Shown: positions 8,193-17,149 of the stretch, piece after piece
Layout: the number at the start of each line of letters is the position of its first letter
Position numbering within the stretch: the first letter of the stretch is position 1
NCBI RefSeq assembly: GCF_035944375.1
Contig: NZ_DASZBE010000016.1
Length of the DNA: 64,000 nt
Origin: Allobosea sp035944375
GTDB taxonomy: Bacteria > Pseudomonadota > Alphaproteobacteria > Rhizobiales > Beijerinckiaceae
Direction: 5' to 3' (one strand)
Notes under the pieces: model-generated
The model's input: the letters and a program-made list of their open reading frames with translations, nothing else
Database searches by the model: none
What the model was told of the DNA's origin: nothing
Translations under genes and position numbers: made by a program

Positions 8193-8540
8193 TCAGCGCC
8201 TGCCGCAGCGGCCTGCGATCAGCGCGCGGTAGTCGGCCAGGTCCGAATCCATCGTCGCGACGTTCTGCGCGCGCTCGGCTCCGGTCTGGCAGGTCGCGAA
8301 GACGGCGCGGGCGTTCTGCAGGAAGCCGAGATGCTCGCGCCAGGTCCGGCACTGGCTGGCGATGTCGGCATTGGCGACGGCAGCGAGCCGCGTCTGCTGC
8401 CGGCGCAGCGCGGCCTCGTTCTGGAAGAGATCGCGCGTGCAGGTCGCGGGTCGGCCCTGTGCCACAGCAGGCTCGGCTGCGGCGAGCAGCGCCGGCAGCA
8501 GGCCCAGCGTAGCGGCTCCGGCGAGGAGAAGCCGCCTCAT
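8193..8540 (-). CDS. Hypothetical secreted protein
   Basis: A 115-residue protein with a clear Sec signal peptide: MRRLLLAG, a hydrophobic core, and an Ala-x-Ala-type site before QGRPATC near residue 28. The mature part is short, mostly helical and has four cysteines (in ATCTRDLF, ASQCRTW, FATCQTG and AGRCGRR), so two periplasmic disulfides are likely. I do not recognise the family. It overlaps the fumarase stop by four bases (ATGA) and must be co-transcribed with it, but no functional link is evident. Confidence 0.7.
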   Translation of the reverse strand: MRRLLLAGAATLGLLPALLAAAEPAVAQGRPATCTRDLFQNEAALRRQQTRLAAVANADIASQCRTWREHLGFLQNARAVFATCQTGAERAQNVATMDSDLADYRALIAGRCGRR

Positions 8541-10165
8541 CCGAGGTTCAACTCCTTGAAGAAGTCGTTCCCCTTGTCGTCGATGACGATGAAGGCCGGA
8601 AAGTCCTCGACCTCGATGCGCCAGACGGCCTCCATACCGAGTTCGGGATATTCGAGCACCTCGACCTTGCGGATGCAGTCCTGTGCCAGCCGGGCGGCCG
8701 GGCCGCCGATCGAGCCGAGATAGAAGCCGCCATGGGTCTTGCAGGCTTCGCGCACCGCCGCGGAACGGTTGCCCTTGGCGAGCATCACCATCGAGCCGCC
8801 GAAGGACTGGAACTGGTCGACGAAGGAATCCATCCGGCCGGCCGTGGTGGGCCCAAACGAGCCCGAGGCCATGCCGTCGGGCGTCTTGGCGGGGCCTGCA
8901 TAGTAGACCGGGTGGTTCTTGAGATAGTCGGGCATGCCCTGCCCGCTTTCCAGCCGCTCGCGAATCTTGGCATGGGCGGAATCGCGGGCGACGATGATCG
9001 TGCCGGTCAGCGAGAGGCGGGTCTTGACCGGATACCTCGTCAGGGTCGCCAGAATCTCGCTCATCGGCCGGTTGAGATCAACCTTGACCACGTCTCCACC
9101 GAGGGACGCGTCCTCGACCTCCGGCAGGTATTTCGACGGATCGGTCTCGAGCGCCTCGAGGAAAATGCCGTCCCGGGTGATCTTGCCCTTGGCCTGGCGG
9201 TCCGCCGAGCAGGAGACGCCGAGCCCGATCGGCAACGAGGCGCCATGGCGCGGCAGGCGGATGACGCGCACGTCATGGCAGAAGTATTTGCCGCCAAACT
9301 GCGCGCCGACCCCAAGCGACTGCGTGAGCTTGTGGATCTCCTCCTCCATGGCGAGGTCGCGGAAGGCGTGGCCGCTCGGCGACCCTTCCGTCGGCAGCGC
9401 GTCGAGATATTTCGTCGAGGCGAGCTTCACGGTCTTCAGGTTCTGCTCGGCCGAGGTGCCGCCGATGACGATGGCGAGGTGATAGGGCGGGCAGGCGGCG
9501 GTGCCGAGCGTCAGGATCTTCTCCTTCAGGAAGGCGATCATGCGCTCCTTCGTCAGCAGGGAGGGCGTCGCCTGGAAGAGGAAGGTCTTGTTGGCCGAGC
9601 CGCCGCCCTTGGCGACGAAGAGGAACTTGTAGGCGTCCTCGCCATGGCCCTTGCCTTCGGCGTAGATGTCGATCTGCGCCGGGAGGTTGGTGGCCGTGTT
9701 CTTCTCCTCGAACATCGACAGCGGGGCGACCTGGGAATAGCGCAGATTGCGCTTGAAATAGGCATCGGCGACGCCCTCACCCAAGGCCTGCTCGTCCTCG
9801 CCCTCGGTCCAGACGAGGCGGCCCTTCTTGCCCATGATGATGGCGGTGCCGGTGTCCTGGCACATCGGCAGCACGCCGCCGGCGGCGATGTTGGCGTTCT
9901 TCAGGAGGTCGTAGGCGACGAACTTGTCGTTCGAGGTCGCCTCGGGATCGTCTAGGATCTTGCCGAGCTGGGCGAGATGGCGCGGCCGCAGCAGATGGTT
10001 GATGTCGATGAAGGCCTGTTCGCTGAGCCGACGGATCGCCTCGCGGGAGACGTTCAGCACTTCGCGGTCGCCGATCCGCTCGACGGAGACGCCCTCGCTG
10101 CCGAGATGGCGATAGGGCGTCTCGTCCGGTCCGAGCGGGAAGAGATCGACATGGGTATAGGCCAT
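8537..10165 (-). CDS. fumA: Class I fumarate hydratase (iron-sulfur)
   Basis: A 542-residue class I fumarase that interconverts fumarate and malate in the TCA cycle using an oxygen-sensitive [4Fe-4S] cluster. Seen are LPMCQDTGTAIIMGKKG with one cluster cysteine, GGTSAEQNLKTVKLASTKYL, and the C-terminal beta-domain signature FGPTTAGRMDSFVDQFQSFG with GNRSAAVREACKTHGGFYLGSIGGPAA. Alpha and beta parts are fused in one chain, as in FumA/FumB. The start at MAYTHVDLFPLG matches the family; the upstream in-frame segment is basic and not conserved. Class II FumC is not present in this window. Confidence 0.93.
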   Translation of the reverse strand: MAYTHVDLFPLGPDETPYRHLGSEGVSVERIGDREVLNVSREAIRRLSEQAFIDINHLLRPRHLAQLGKILDDPEATSNDKFVAYDLLKNANIAAGGVLPMCQDTGTAIIMGKKGRLVWTEGEDEQALGEGVADAYFKRNLRYSQVAPLSMFEEKNTATNLPAQIDIYAEGKGHGEDAYKFLFVAKGGGSANKTFLFQATPSLLTKERMIAFLKEKILTLGTAACPPYHLAIVIGGTSAEQNLKTVKLASTKYLDALPTEGSPSGHAFRDLAMEEEIHKLTQSLGVGAQFGGKYFCHDVRVIRLPRHGASLPIGLGVSCSADRQAKGKITRDGIFLEALETDPSKYLPEVEDASLGGDVVKVDLNRPMSEILATLTRYPVKTRLSLTGTIIVARDSAHAKIRERLESGQGMPDYLKNHPVYYAGPAKTPDGMASGSFGPTTAGRMDSFVDQFQSFGGSMVMLAKGNRSAAVREACKTHGGFYLGSIGGPAARLAQDCIRKVEVLEYPELGMEAVWRIEVEDFPAFIVIDDKGNDFFKELNLG

Positions 10166-10300
10166 CGGCGGCACTCCGGCATGCAACGACGTTCCCCTCT
10201 GCTTGCGAGCGGGAGCCTCGCGCAAGCGAATAGCCGATGTTGCGATCTGGTCAAATGCAAGACAGCGGGAGCGTGATGCCCGCGCTCGGCAGCGCCGCGC

Positions 10301-10774
10301 TCAGGCCGCCTGCGCCGCCGAGTCCGAGAGGATCGCGTAGATCGCCTCGGGGTCGCGAACGGCACGCACCTGTTCGAGGACCGACGGGTTGCGCAGCACG
10401 CGGGCGACGCGGGCGAGCGCCTTCAGATGATCGGCGCCGGCACCTTCGGGTGCAATCAGAACGAAGACGATGTCGACGGGCTGCCCGTCGAGCGCATCGA
10501 AGTCGATCGGCTTTTCGGCCTTGGCGAACAGCCCGACGAGCCGATCGATCCCGGCCATCCGGCCATGGGGAATCGCGATGCCCTCACCGATGCCGGTCGA
10601 GCCGAGACGCTCGCGCTGAAGCAACGACTCGAACAGGTCGCGCTCTGGCAGGCCGGTCATCTGCGCGGCATGCTGGGCCAGTTCCAGCAAAGCCTGCTTC
10701 TTGCCGTTGGCCCGCAGCGGGGAAATCACCGCTGCGGGGCTCAGGAGATCGATCAGCGTCATGCGCCAGTCCAT
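10301..10774 (-). CDS. ptsN: Nitrogen-PTS EIIA protein PtsN
   Basis: A 157-residue PTS EIIA of the nitrogen/potassium regulatory branch. The phosphorylated histidine is H70 in GEGIAIPHGR, inside the typical ERLGSTGIGEG stretch. It accepts phosphate from NPr and regulates potassium transport, carbon and nitrogen responses rather than sugar uptake. It closes the lptC-lptA-lptB-rpoN-hpf-ptsN group, a common arrangement in proteobacteria. A second ATG four codons downstream (MTLIDLLSP) is a plausible alternative start. Confidence 0.93.
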   Translation of the reverse strand: MDWRMTLIDLLSPAAVISPLRANGKKQALLELAQHAAQMTGLPERDLFESLLQRERLGSTGIGEGIAIPHGRMAGIDRLVGLFAKAEKPIDFDALDGQPVDIVFVLIAPEGAGADHLKALARVARVLRNPSVLEQVRAVRDPEAIYAILSDSAAQAA

Positions 10775-10845
10775 GCATGTCCCATGCCGCTCAAACCAAC
10801 ATGCGGCAGGGTCAAGGTTCGGGGCCGCGCGGAACTCCGCCAGAC

Positions 10846-11433
10846 CTATGACAGCGACGCGGGAGGATCGATCCAGCCGATATTGCCGTCGCGTCGGCGG
10901 TATACGACGTTCATCCGTCCATGGCCAGCATGACGGAACATCACGACCGGGGCGCCGGTCAGATCGAGCTCCGCGACGGCGTCGCTTACCGTCATGACAT
11001 GCAGCGATTTGGTGGATTCCGCAACGATAACCGGGTTGTCGCCGGCACCATCGACCTCGAACTCCTCGATTTCCTCATCGGGAGCCGCGATCACATAGCT
11101 GGGGATTTCCACGCCCGGCTCACGGCCATTGGCGGATGCCGAGCGATCCTTGAGCCGTCGCTTGTAGCGACGCAGGCGCTTCTCGATGCGCTCCGCCATC
11201 TTGTCGAGGCTGGCATAGGCATCGTGCGCCGTACCGGACGCCTCGAGCGTGATGCCCGACGACAGATGCAGCACGCCGTCCGTCTTGAACGCCGTCCCGT
11301 CCTTGCCGACGGTCACATGGCCCTGGTAGCCACCTTCGTAATACTTGCCGAGAGCGGCAGCGATACGGGCCTCGGCCTGGCCCCGCAGGGCCTCGCCGAC
11401 ATCGAGGTTCTTGCCGGAGATTCGCAAGCTCAT
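10846..11433 (-). CDS. hpf: Long-form ribosome hibernation promoting factor
   Basis: A 195-residue long HPF. The N-terminal S30AE domain (MSLRISGKNLDVGEALR, then DKMAERIEKRLRRYKRRLKD) binds the 30S decoding region. The C-terminal domain (from about residue 135, with GAPVVMFRHAGHGRMNVVYRR) dimerises to pair two 70S ribosomes in stationary phase. The ATG was chosen over an in-frame GTG eight codons upstream because aagggg lies at the right distance from it. It lies downstream of rpoN, as in many proteobacteria. Confidence 0.93.
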   Translation of the reverse strand: MSLRISGKNLDVGEALRGQAEARIAAALGKYYEGGYQGHVTVGKDGTAFKTDGVLHLSSGITLEASGTAHDAYASLDKMAERIEKRLRRYKRRLKDRSASANGREPGVEIPSYVIAAPDEEIEEFEVDGAGDNPVIVAESTKSLHVMTVSDAVAELDLTGAPVVMFRHAGHGRMNVVYRRRDGNIGWIDPPASLS

Positions 11434-11551
11434 GGAGTGCTTCCCCTTGTTAGCCACGGTCAGGACATCGACCGTCTTAGGGAGCTAAGAACTCGCTACC
11501 ACGTCTGTCAATGATATGGCCCAAAGCCGTCGCGACGGTGGCACGGCACGG

Positions 11552-13081
11552 TCAGCGGCTGCCCATCGCCATCGCGATCTTCTCGCGCCGACGCTCCATG
11601 GAGGACGGAATCCGAAGGGATTCGCGGTATTTCGCGACGGTGCGGCGGGCGATGTCGATGCCGCCCTCCTTCAGGCGGGCGACGATCGCGTCGTCGGAGA
11701 GCACGTCGGCGGGGGCCTCGTCGTCGATCATCTGCCGGATGCGGAAGCGCACAGCCTCCGCCGAATGCGCCTCGCCATAGCCGGTGGCGGCGATCGCGGC
11801 GGAGAAGAAGTACTTCATCTCGAAGACGCCACGCGAGCAGATCAGATATTTGTTCGAGGTCACGCGCGAGACGGTGGATTCGTGCATCCCGATCGCATCC
11901 GCGACGGTCTTCAGGTTGAGCGGGCGCAGATGCTCGACGCCATGGGCAAAAAAGCCGTCCTGCTGGCGCACGATCTCGCTGGCGACCTTCAGGATGGTCC
12001 TGGCCCGCTGTTCGAGCGAGCGCGTCAGCCAGTTGGCCGTCTGCAGGCATTCGGCGATGAAAGCCTTCTCCTCGTCGCTGCGCACCGCCTTGGAGACGCG
12101 GGCGTGATAGGTCTGGTTGATCAGCACGCGGGGCAGCGTGTCGGGGTTGAGATCGACCAGCCAGGAACCGTCCGGAGCGGCCCGGATGAAGACGTCCGGG
12201 ACCACCGTCTCGGCCGTCGAGCCACCGAAACCGCGACCCGGCTTCGGATCGAGGCGCCGGATTTCGGCGACCATGTCGGCGATGTCCTCGTCGTCGACGC
12301 CGCAGAGCCGCTTGAGGGCGGCGAAATCGCGCTTGGCCACGAGGTGGAGATTGGCGACGAGGGCCTGCATCGCGGGGTCGAACCGGTCGCGGTCGCGCAG
12401 CTGGATCGACAGGCACTCGGCGACGTCGCGCGCCGCGACCCCCGAAGGGTCGAAGCCCTGGACGATGCGCAGCACATCTTCGACGCGCGCGACGGAGACG
12501 CCGAGCCGCTCGGCGATGTCGGGAACCGGCTCGCCGAGATAGCCGGCATCGTCGACGGCATCGATCAGGTGCCGGCCGATGAGCCGCTCGGCGGGGTCGT
12601 GGACGGCGAGATCGAGTTGGGCGCTCAGGTGGTCGTGCAGGGACGCCTCGGCCGCGAGGCTGCTTTCGAACCCGTCCGGTCCTTCCTCGAAGGAGCCGCC
12701 GGAGCCGCCATAGGCGCCGCCGATGATCGGCAGGCTGTCGGCCCCGCTGCTCTCGAGGCGGGCGACGGTCGGCTGCTCGCTCTGGAAGACGTTGTCGAGG
12801 CCGGTGCCGAGGCGGTTTTCCATGCCCTCCTGGCTGTTCAGGCTTTCCGCCCGCTCGTAGCTCTCCGCGTCGGCGGCGTGAGAGCCTTCTGCCGATTGGC
12901 TCTGGAGGGGCCCGTCGGTGGTGTCGTCGCGCTCGAGCAGCGGATTGCGCTCGAGCTCACCCTCGACGAAATTCTGGAGTTCGAGATGCGACAATTGCAG
13001 AAGCTTGATCGCCTGCAGCAGTTGCGGCGTCATCACCAGGGACTGACCCTGGCGCAGCTCCATGCGCGGCATCATCGCCAT
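11552..13081 (-). CDS. rpoN: RNA polymerase sigma-54 factor RpoN
   Basis: A 509-residue sigma-54. The glutamine-rich region I (LRQGQSLVMTPQLLQAIKLL) meets enhancer-binding ATPases. Region II is acidic, and the core-binding and DNA-binding regions follow, ending with the RpoN box ARRTVAKYR at about residues 478-486, which reads the -24 promoter element. It drives nitrogen assimilation and other activator-dependent genes. It sits between lptB upstream and hpf/ptsN downstream, the classical order; PtsN often modulates sigma-54-linked nitrogen control. Length is usual for alphaproteobacteria. Confidence 0.96.
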   Translation of the reverse strand: MAMMPRMELRQGQSLVMTPQLLQAIKLLQLSHLELQNFVEGELERNPLLERDDTTDGPLQSQSAEGSHAADAESYERAESLNSQEGMENRLGTGLDNVFQSEQPTVARLESSGADSLPIIGGAYGGSGGSFEEGPDGFESSLAAEASLHDHLSAQLDLAVHDPAERLIGRHLIDAVDDAGYLGEPVPDIAERLGVSVARVEDVLRIVQGFDPSGVAARDVAECLSIQLRDRDRFDPAMQALVANLHLVAKRDFAALKRLCGVDDEDIADMVAEIRRLDPKPGRGFGGSTAETVVPDVFIRAAPDGSWLVDLNPDTLPRVLINQTYHARVSKAVRSDEEKAFIAECLQTANWLTRSLEQRARTILKVASEIVRQQDGFFAHGVEHLRPLNLKTVADAIGMHESTVSRVTSNKYLICSRGVFEMKYFFSAAIAATGYGEAHSAEAVRFRIRQMIDDEAPADVLSDDAIVARLKEGGIDIARRTVAKYRESLRIPSSMERRREKIAMAMGSR

Positions 13082-13314
13082 GCGCTCGCCACCTTCCCAT
13101 TCCGCGGGCCGGGGACGGCACGCTTCTTGCTTTAGATGAGGAGCCTAGCGCTGTCCCGCCCGCGCGTCAAAGGCCTCGCTCCGTCATGACGCCGCGAGGT
13201 TAATGCGCTGCAACAAAATTGCGCAAGTGCGAAATCGGCCGTTCGATCGGAGCCGGAGGAGCGGTCACCGGAAGAGGCCTGCGAATGCGGCATCGCATGG
13301 CCGAGGCCGCGCGG

Positions 13315-14178
13315 CTAGAGGCGGAAATCCTCGCCCAGATAGACGCGCCGGACATCGGGGTTGGCGATGATCTCGGCCGGAGAGCCCTCGGTCAACACAC
13401 GTCCCGAATGGATGATGTAGGCGCGATCGACCAGGCCGAGCGTTTCGCGGACGTTGTGATCCGTGATCAGGACGCCGATGCCGCGATCGGTCAGCTGCCG
13501 TACCAGGGCCTGGATGTCGCCGACCGCGATCGGGTCGATGCCGGCGAATGGCTCGTCCAGCAGGATGAAGGAGGGCTTTCCGGCCAGCGCCCGGGCGATC
13601 TCGCAGCGCCGCCGCTCGCCGCCCGACAGCGCGATCGAGGGTGCCTTGCGCAGGCGCGCGATGGTGAACTCCTCGAGCAGCTGGTCGAGCTGGCGCTCGC
13701 GCTCGCGGCGATCGGGCTCGACCACTTCGAGCACCGCGCGAATGTTGTCCTCGACGCTCAGGCCCCGGAAAATGGAGGCCTCCTGCGGCAGGTAGCCGAT
13801 GCCCAGCCGCGCGCGCTGATACATCGGCAGCTGCGTGATGTCGTTGCCTTCGAGCGAGATGGTGCCGAGATCGGCGGCGACCAGACCGGTGATCATGTAG
13901 AAGATCGTGGTCTTGCCAGCGCCGTTGGGCCCGAGCAGGCCGACCGCCTCGCCCTGGCGGAGATAAAGGCTGGCGTCGCTGACGACCATGCGCCCGCCAT
14001 AGCTCTTGCGCAGCCCGCTGACGGCGAGAATGCCCTGACCGCCGATGGCAACGGCGTCCGTCGCCGGCGACGGCGACTCGGCCGCAGCGGAGCGGCCGAA
14101 CAGGCGGCTCATGAGCCCCGACCCGCGGCGATGGATGGGAGGCGCCGACGGGGCGGGCGCCGTCTCGGATTCCGGCAT
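13315..14178 (-). CDS. lptB: LPS export ABC transporter ATP-binding protein LptB
   Basis: A 287-residue ABC ATPase. Walker A is GPNGAGKTT (about residues 83-91), the Q-loop is in YLPQEASIF, the signature is ALSGGERRR, and Walker B is FILLDEPFAGID followed by a switch histidine in ITDHNV. This sequence is characteristic of LptB, which with LptF/LptG powers lipopolysaccharide extraction from the inner membrane. About 45 residues precede the ABC domain and are proline/serine-rich, an extension absent from the enterobacterial protein; a downstream ATG (MSRLFGRS) would shorten it. It lies between lptA and rpoN on the same strand. Confidence 0.94.
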   Translation of the reverse strand: MPESETAPAPSAPPIHRRGSGLMSRLFGRSAAAESPSPATDAVAIGGQGILAVSGLRKSYGGRMVVSDASLYLRQGEAVGLLGPNGAGKTTIFYMITGLVAADLGTISLEGNDITQLPMYQRARLGIGYLPQEASIFRGLSVEDNIRAVLEVVEPDRRERERQLDQLLEEFTIARLRKAPSIALSGGERRRCEIARALAGKPSFILLDEPFAGIDPIAVGDIQALVRQLTDRGIGVLITDHNVRETLGLVDRAYIIHSGRVLTEGSPAEIIANPDVRRVYLGEDFRL

Positions 14179-14266
14179 GTCGGTGATCGTCACGGTGGAG
14201 GACTGGGCCTGGCCTGGGTAAATTGCGGCAAGAGGCCCCGGCGCGCGGCGCCGAAGCAGCGGATTG

Positions 14267-14965
14267 TCAGTTGGTCGGCGTGGCGGGCTTGGCGCCGGCT
14301 GCGCCCTTGTTGGCCTCAGCCGCGTTCGGAACGAAGAAGCCCTGGACACGACCGCCCTTGGTGGTCTCGACATTGGCGATGCCCGTGACCGTGTTGTAGG
14401 TCAACTTTTCGCCCCGGGTGATGTTGGGGCCGTCGTTGAGCGCGACGTTGCCGGTCATGACCACGGTGTTGTTGGCGCGGTCGAAGACGGCGTGGTCGGA
14501 GGTGGCGGCCTGCGTCTTCGAGACGACGGTCACCGGCCCCTTGCATTCGATGCGCTTGATCGAGCTGTCATTGCCCTGGCCGGGCGCTGCGGCCGGCGTC
14601 GCAGCCGCCGGCTTGGCACCGGCGGCCTGGCCGCCGCGGCCCTCGTAGAACACCGTCATGATCGAGCAGCGCACGGTCGTCTCGCCCTGAACGGCCACGA
14701 CGTTGCCGCTGAAGACCGCGCGGTTTTCCTTGTCGAGCACGTCGAGCTTGTCGGCATCGATCTTGATCGGCTCCTTGCTGTCGCCGCCCAGCCCGCCGAG
14801 CGGCGAGCTCGCGCCGGCACCGCCGCGGGCCTTCGCCTGCGCCTGCGCCGCCGCCTCCTGCGGGGCCGCCGCCAGCATCAGGATCGCGAAGGCTGCCGCG
14901 AACGCGCCGACACGTCCGCCGGAGAAGCCGGGCCGAGAGCGCGGAGAAGCTGCCTGCATGATCAC
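14267..14965 (-). CDS. lptA: LPS transport periplasmic protein LptA
   Basis: A 232-residue protein with an N-terminal signal peptide ending near AAPQEAAAQA, then the OstA/LptA repeat domain: KIDADKLDVLDKENRAVFSGNV, ATSDHAVFDRANNTVVMTGNV and EKLTYNTVTGIANVET. It forms the periplasmic bridge that carries LPS from the inner-membrane complex to LptD. An alanine/proline-rich linker of about 20 residues splits the beta-jellyroll, a common alphaproteobacterial feature. It overlaps lptC by four bases and is followed by lptB. Confidence 0.92.
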   Translation of the reverse strand: MIMQAASPRSRPGFSGGRVGAFAAAFAILMLAAAPQEAAAQAQAKARGGAGASSPLGGLGGDSKEPIKIDADKLDVLDKENRAVFSGNVVAVQGETTVRCSIMTVFYEGRGGQAAGAKPAAATPAAAPGQGNDSSIKRIECKGPVTVVSKTQAATSDHAVFDRANNTVVMTGNVALNDGPNITRGEKLTYNTVTGIANVETTKGGRVQGFFVPNAAEANKGAAGAKPATPTN

Positions 14966-15720
14966 TGTCCCGTCCCGTTCTTCTGATCACCAACCGCCGC
15001 CTGCGCCGGCCGGAGCAGTTCGAGCGCAGGCGTGCTGCCCTCGCGCTCGGGCCCGGCGATCGTGCCGGCCGGCGCATTGGGAATATAGGCGCGAACCCGC
15101 CCCTGGAAGACGATCAGCGCGCCATTGTCCTTCACGTCGAGCGATTCCGCATCGACCGTCGTGGTGCCCAGACTGACCTTGACCGGCTCCTTCGACACGA
15201 CCGTGCCGCCCTTGAAGTCGACATCGGCCGTCCGCATGCGGATGTCGTGGCCGTTCTCGGTCCGGACATGGACGTCGTCGACGAGCCGCAGCTTTTCCTT
15301 CTGCGTATCGAACAGGCCGCTCTTGGCGTTGACCGTGACCCAGCCCTCGCGCTCCATCTGGAGCCGCGCGGTCAGCGTCTGCAGCTCGACCTGCGTCGGG
15401 TTGCGGATTTCCTGTAGCGCCGCTTCCGCGGTCACCTCATAAGGGCGGTTGTCCGTGCGATAGCCCGACAGCCGCGGCGTATCCATCTTGACCTTGCCGC
15501 CGGAGATGCCGACCGCGCCCAGCGACAGGCTCGCAACCCCGTTCAGCGGGTTGAGGAACGGCGTCACGATCAGGGCCAGCACGGCCACCGACGCGCTGAT
15601 GGGGATCGCCCGGCGCAGGAAGCGGACGAGCCGGGTGTGCCGGCGTGCCGCGCCGAAGGCGGCCTGACGCCTTGCACCCGGCACGCCGACGCGGGCCGTC
15701 GGCCAGTCATGAGAAGTCAT
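14962..15720 (-). CDS. lptC: LPS export system protein LptC
   Basis: A 252-residue bitopic protein. One transmembrane segment lies near residues 33-52 (ISASVAVLALIVTPFLNPL), followed by a periplasmic LptC jellyroll with MDTPRLSGYRTDNRPYEVTA, a typical LptC motif, and a second half with VHVRTENGHDIRMRTADVDFKGGT. It docks LptA to LptBFG. The stop overlaps the lptA start (ATGA). Another in-frame ATG lies four codons upstream, so the exact start is uncertain by a few residues. Low conservation of LptC is normal; context supports the call. Confidence 0.9.
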   Translation of the reverse strand: MTSHDWPTARVGVPGARRQAAFGAARRHTRLVRFLRRAIPISASVAVLALIVTPFLNPLNGVASLSLGAVGISGGKVKMDTPRLSGYRTDNRPYEVTAEAALQEIRNPTQVELQTLTARLQMEREGWVTVNAKSGLFDTQKEKLRLVDDVHVRTENGHDIRMRTADVDFKGGTVVSKEPVKVSLGTTTVDAESLDVKDNGALIVFQGRVRAYIPNAPAGTIAGPEREGSTPALELLRPAQAAVGDQKNGTGQ

Positions 15721-15835
15721 TGCCACAGTCATGCCCCGCGCAATGGCAGTCGCTAACGGCTTTTTCGTGTCGAACGGCGCACGCCCCCGCACCGTTCATC
15801 CGTCGCCAGACTGACGCAAGATGCCTTCGAAATTG

Positions 15836-16450
15836 TCAAGTATGAGCAAAAATGTCGGTTTCCGGCCACCCGGCCAGATCGAGCTCGGCCCGGAAGGGCA
15901 GGAACTGGAAACAGGCCCGGGCGAGATCGGTCCGGCCCTCGCGGGCGAGCATGGTCTCGAGCCTCTGCTGCAGTGCGTGCAGATGCAGCACGTCCGAGGC
16001 GGCGTAGGTGAGCTGAGCTTCGCTCAGCGTCTCGGCCCCCCAGTCCGACGATTGCTGCTGCTTGGAAAGCTCGATCCCGAGCAGCTCCCGCACCAGATCC
16101 TTCAGCCCGTGCCGGTCGGTATAGGTGCGGGCGAGTTTCGAGGCGATCTTGGTGCAGTAGACCGGGCCGGTGACGACGCCGAAGGCCTGGCGGAGGACCG
16201 CGATGTCGAAGCGCGCATAGTGGAACAGCTTCAGGACGGCGGGATCCTGCAGCAGCCGCAGCAGGTTTTCCGGCCGGGTTCCCCCCTTCACGATCTGGAC
16301 GACGTCGGCGCTGCCGTCGCCGCGCGAGAGCTGGACGACGCAGAGACGATCCCGATGCGGGTTGAGACCCAGCGTCTCGGTGTCGATGGCGACGCTGGTC
16401 CCGGCCTCGAAGCCGTCCGGCAGATCGCCGCGGTGGAATCGGATCGTCAT
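15836..16450 (-). CDS. Ribonuclease D-like 3'-5' exonuclease
   Basis: A 204-residue DEDDy exonuclease made of the catalytic domain only. Exo I is AIDTETLGLN, Exo II is HYARFDIAVL, and Exo III is YAASDVLHLH with the tyrosine four residues before the aspartate. It lacks the two HRDC domains of full RNase D, so it matches the short alphaproteobacterial RNase D family, which is thought to trim stable RNAs. It is encoded upstream of lptC on the same strand, a conserved neighbourhood in Rhizobiales. The start at MTIRFHRGDLP gives the standard short N terminus. Confidence 0.9.
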   Translation of the reverse strand: MTIRFHRGDLPDGFEAGTSVAIDTETLGLNPHRDRLCVVQLSRGDGSADVVQIVKGGTRPENLLRLLQDPAVLKLFHYARFDIAVLRQAFGVVTGPVYCTKIASKLARTYTDRHGLKDLVRELLGIELSKQQQSSDWGAETLSEAQLTYAASDVLHLHALQQRLETMLAREGRTDLARACFQFLPFRAELDLAGWPETDIFAHT

Positions 16451-16675
16451 CTCGTACCCTCGCTCGGCGCTGTCGCGCCCTGTCATCCGGATTCGTGCCC
16501 GGCCGGGTCGCTCCCGATCGAGGAGAGCCGCCACCCCCTGCCGGAGCTAACGGGGCGGCCGCCCCCGTTCAAGCTCTTTCGGGCGATGTCCAAACGACCG
16601 TGTTAACCTTTTATTCACCATATCCTTCCGGGTCGCGGCCGGGCGTGCCACAACGGCGTCATCGGAGCCTGATCG

Positions 16676-17149
16676 ATGACCCTCTTCCGCCTGCTCGCCG
16701 ATTTCGATGGACGCATTGGCCCGGGCCGCTTCTGGCTCGGCAGTGTCGTGGTCGCGCTGGCGCTGTTCGGCATCCAGCAGGCCGCGCCGGCCGTTTTCGG
16801 CCATGACGCCGAGCGCGCGGTCGCTTTCGCCCAGGCCTTCGCCCTCTTCCCCTGGGCCGCGCTGGCGGCGAAGCGCGCCACCGATCGCGGCAGCAGCGGC
16901 CTCTACGGTATCCTCCTGATCTGCGCGATCGTGCTGCCCGGCCAGCTCCAACCCCTGCTGCCGATTGCCTGGGCGCCTTCCCTCGATACGATCTCGCTGA
17001 TCGCCTGGCTGTTCGCGCTGGTCGATCTCGGCCTGATGCCGTCAGTACGCGACGAGGAGCCGCTTGCGGCCGGCCATGCCGATGCTAAAGCGGGCGCATG
17101 GACACAATCTCGCCCCTCGCCTTCGATCCCCTCGACCCCGTCGCGCTGA
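16676..17149 (+). CDS. DUF805 family membrane protein
   Basis: A 157-residue inner-membrane protein. The N terminus (FDGRIGPGRFWLGSVVVALAL) is the DUF805 hallmark, with RxxF/W at the start of the first helix, and KRATDRGSSGLYGIL marks the cytoplasmic loop before the third helix. About four membrane segments are seen. Role unknown. Its last 17 codons overlap the start of dapE in another frame, so the two are translationally coupled and the basic, serine-rich tail is probably a by-product of that overlap. Confidence 0.8.
   Translation: MTLFRLLADFDGRIGPGRFWLGSVVVALALFGIQQAAPAVFGHDAERAVAFAQAFALFPWAALAAKRATDRGSSGLYGILLICAIVLPGQLQPLLPIAWAPSLDTISLIAWLFALVDLGLMPSVRDEEPLAAGHADAKAGAWTQSRPSPSIPSTPSR

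Noticed and set aside
16600..16620. ttaacctttta-ttca upstream of the DUF805 gene
   Set aside because: One half-site is imperfect; similar matches are expected by chance in a window of this size.
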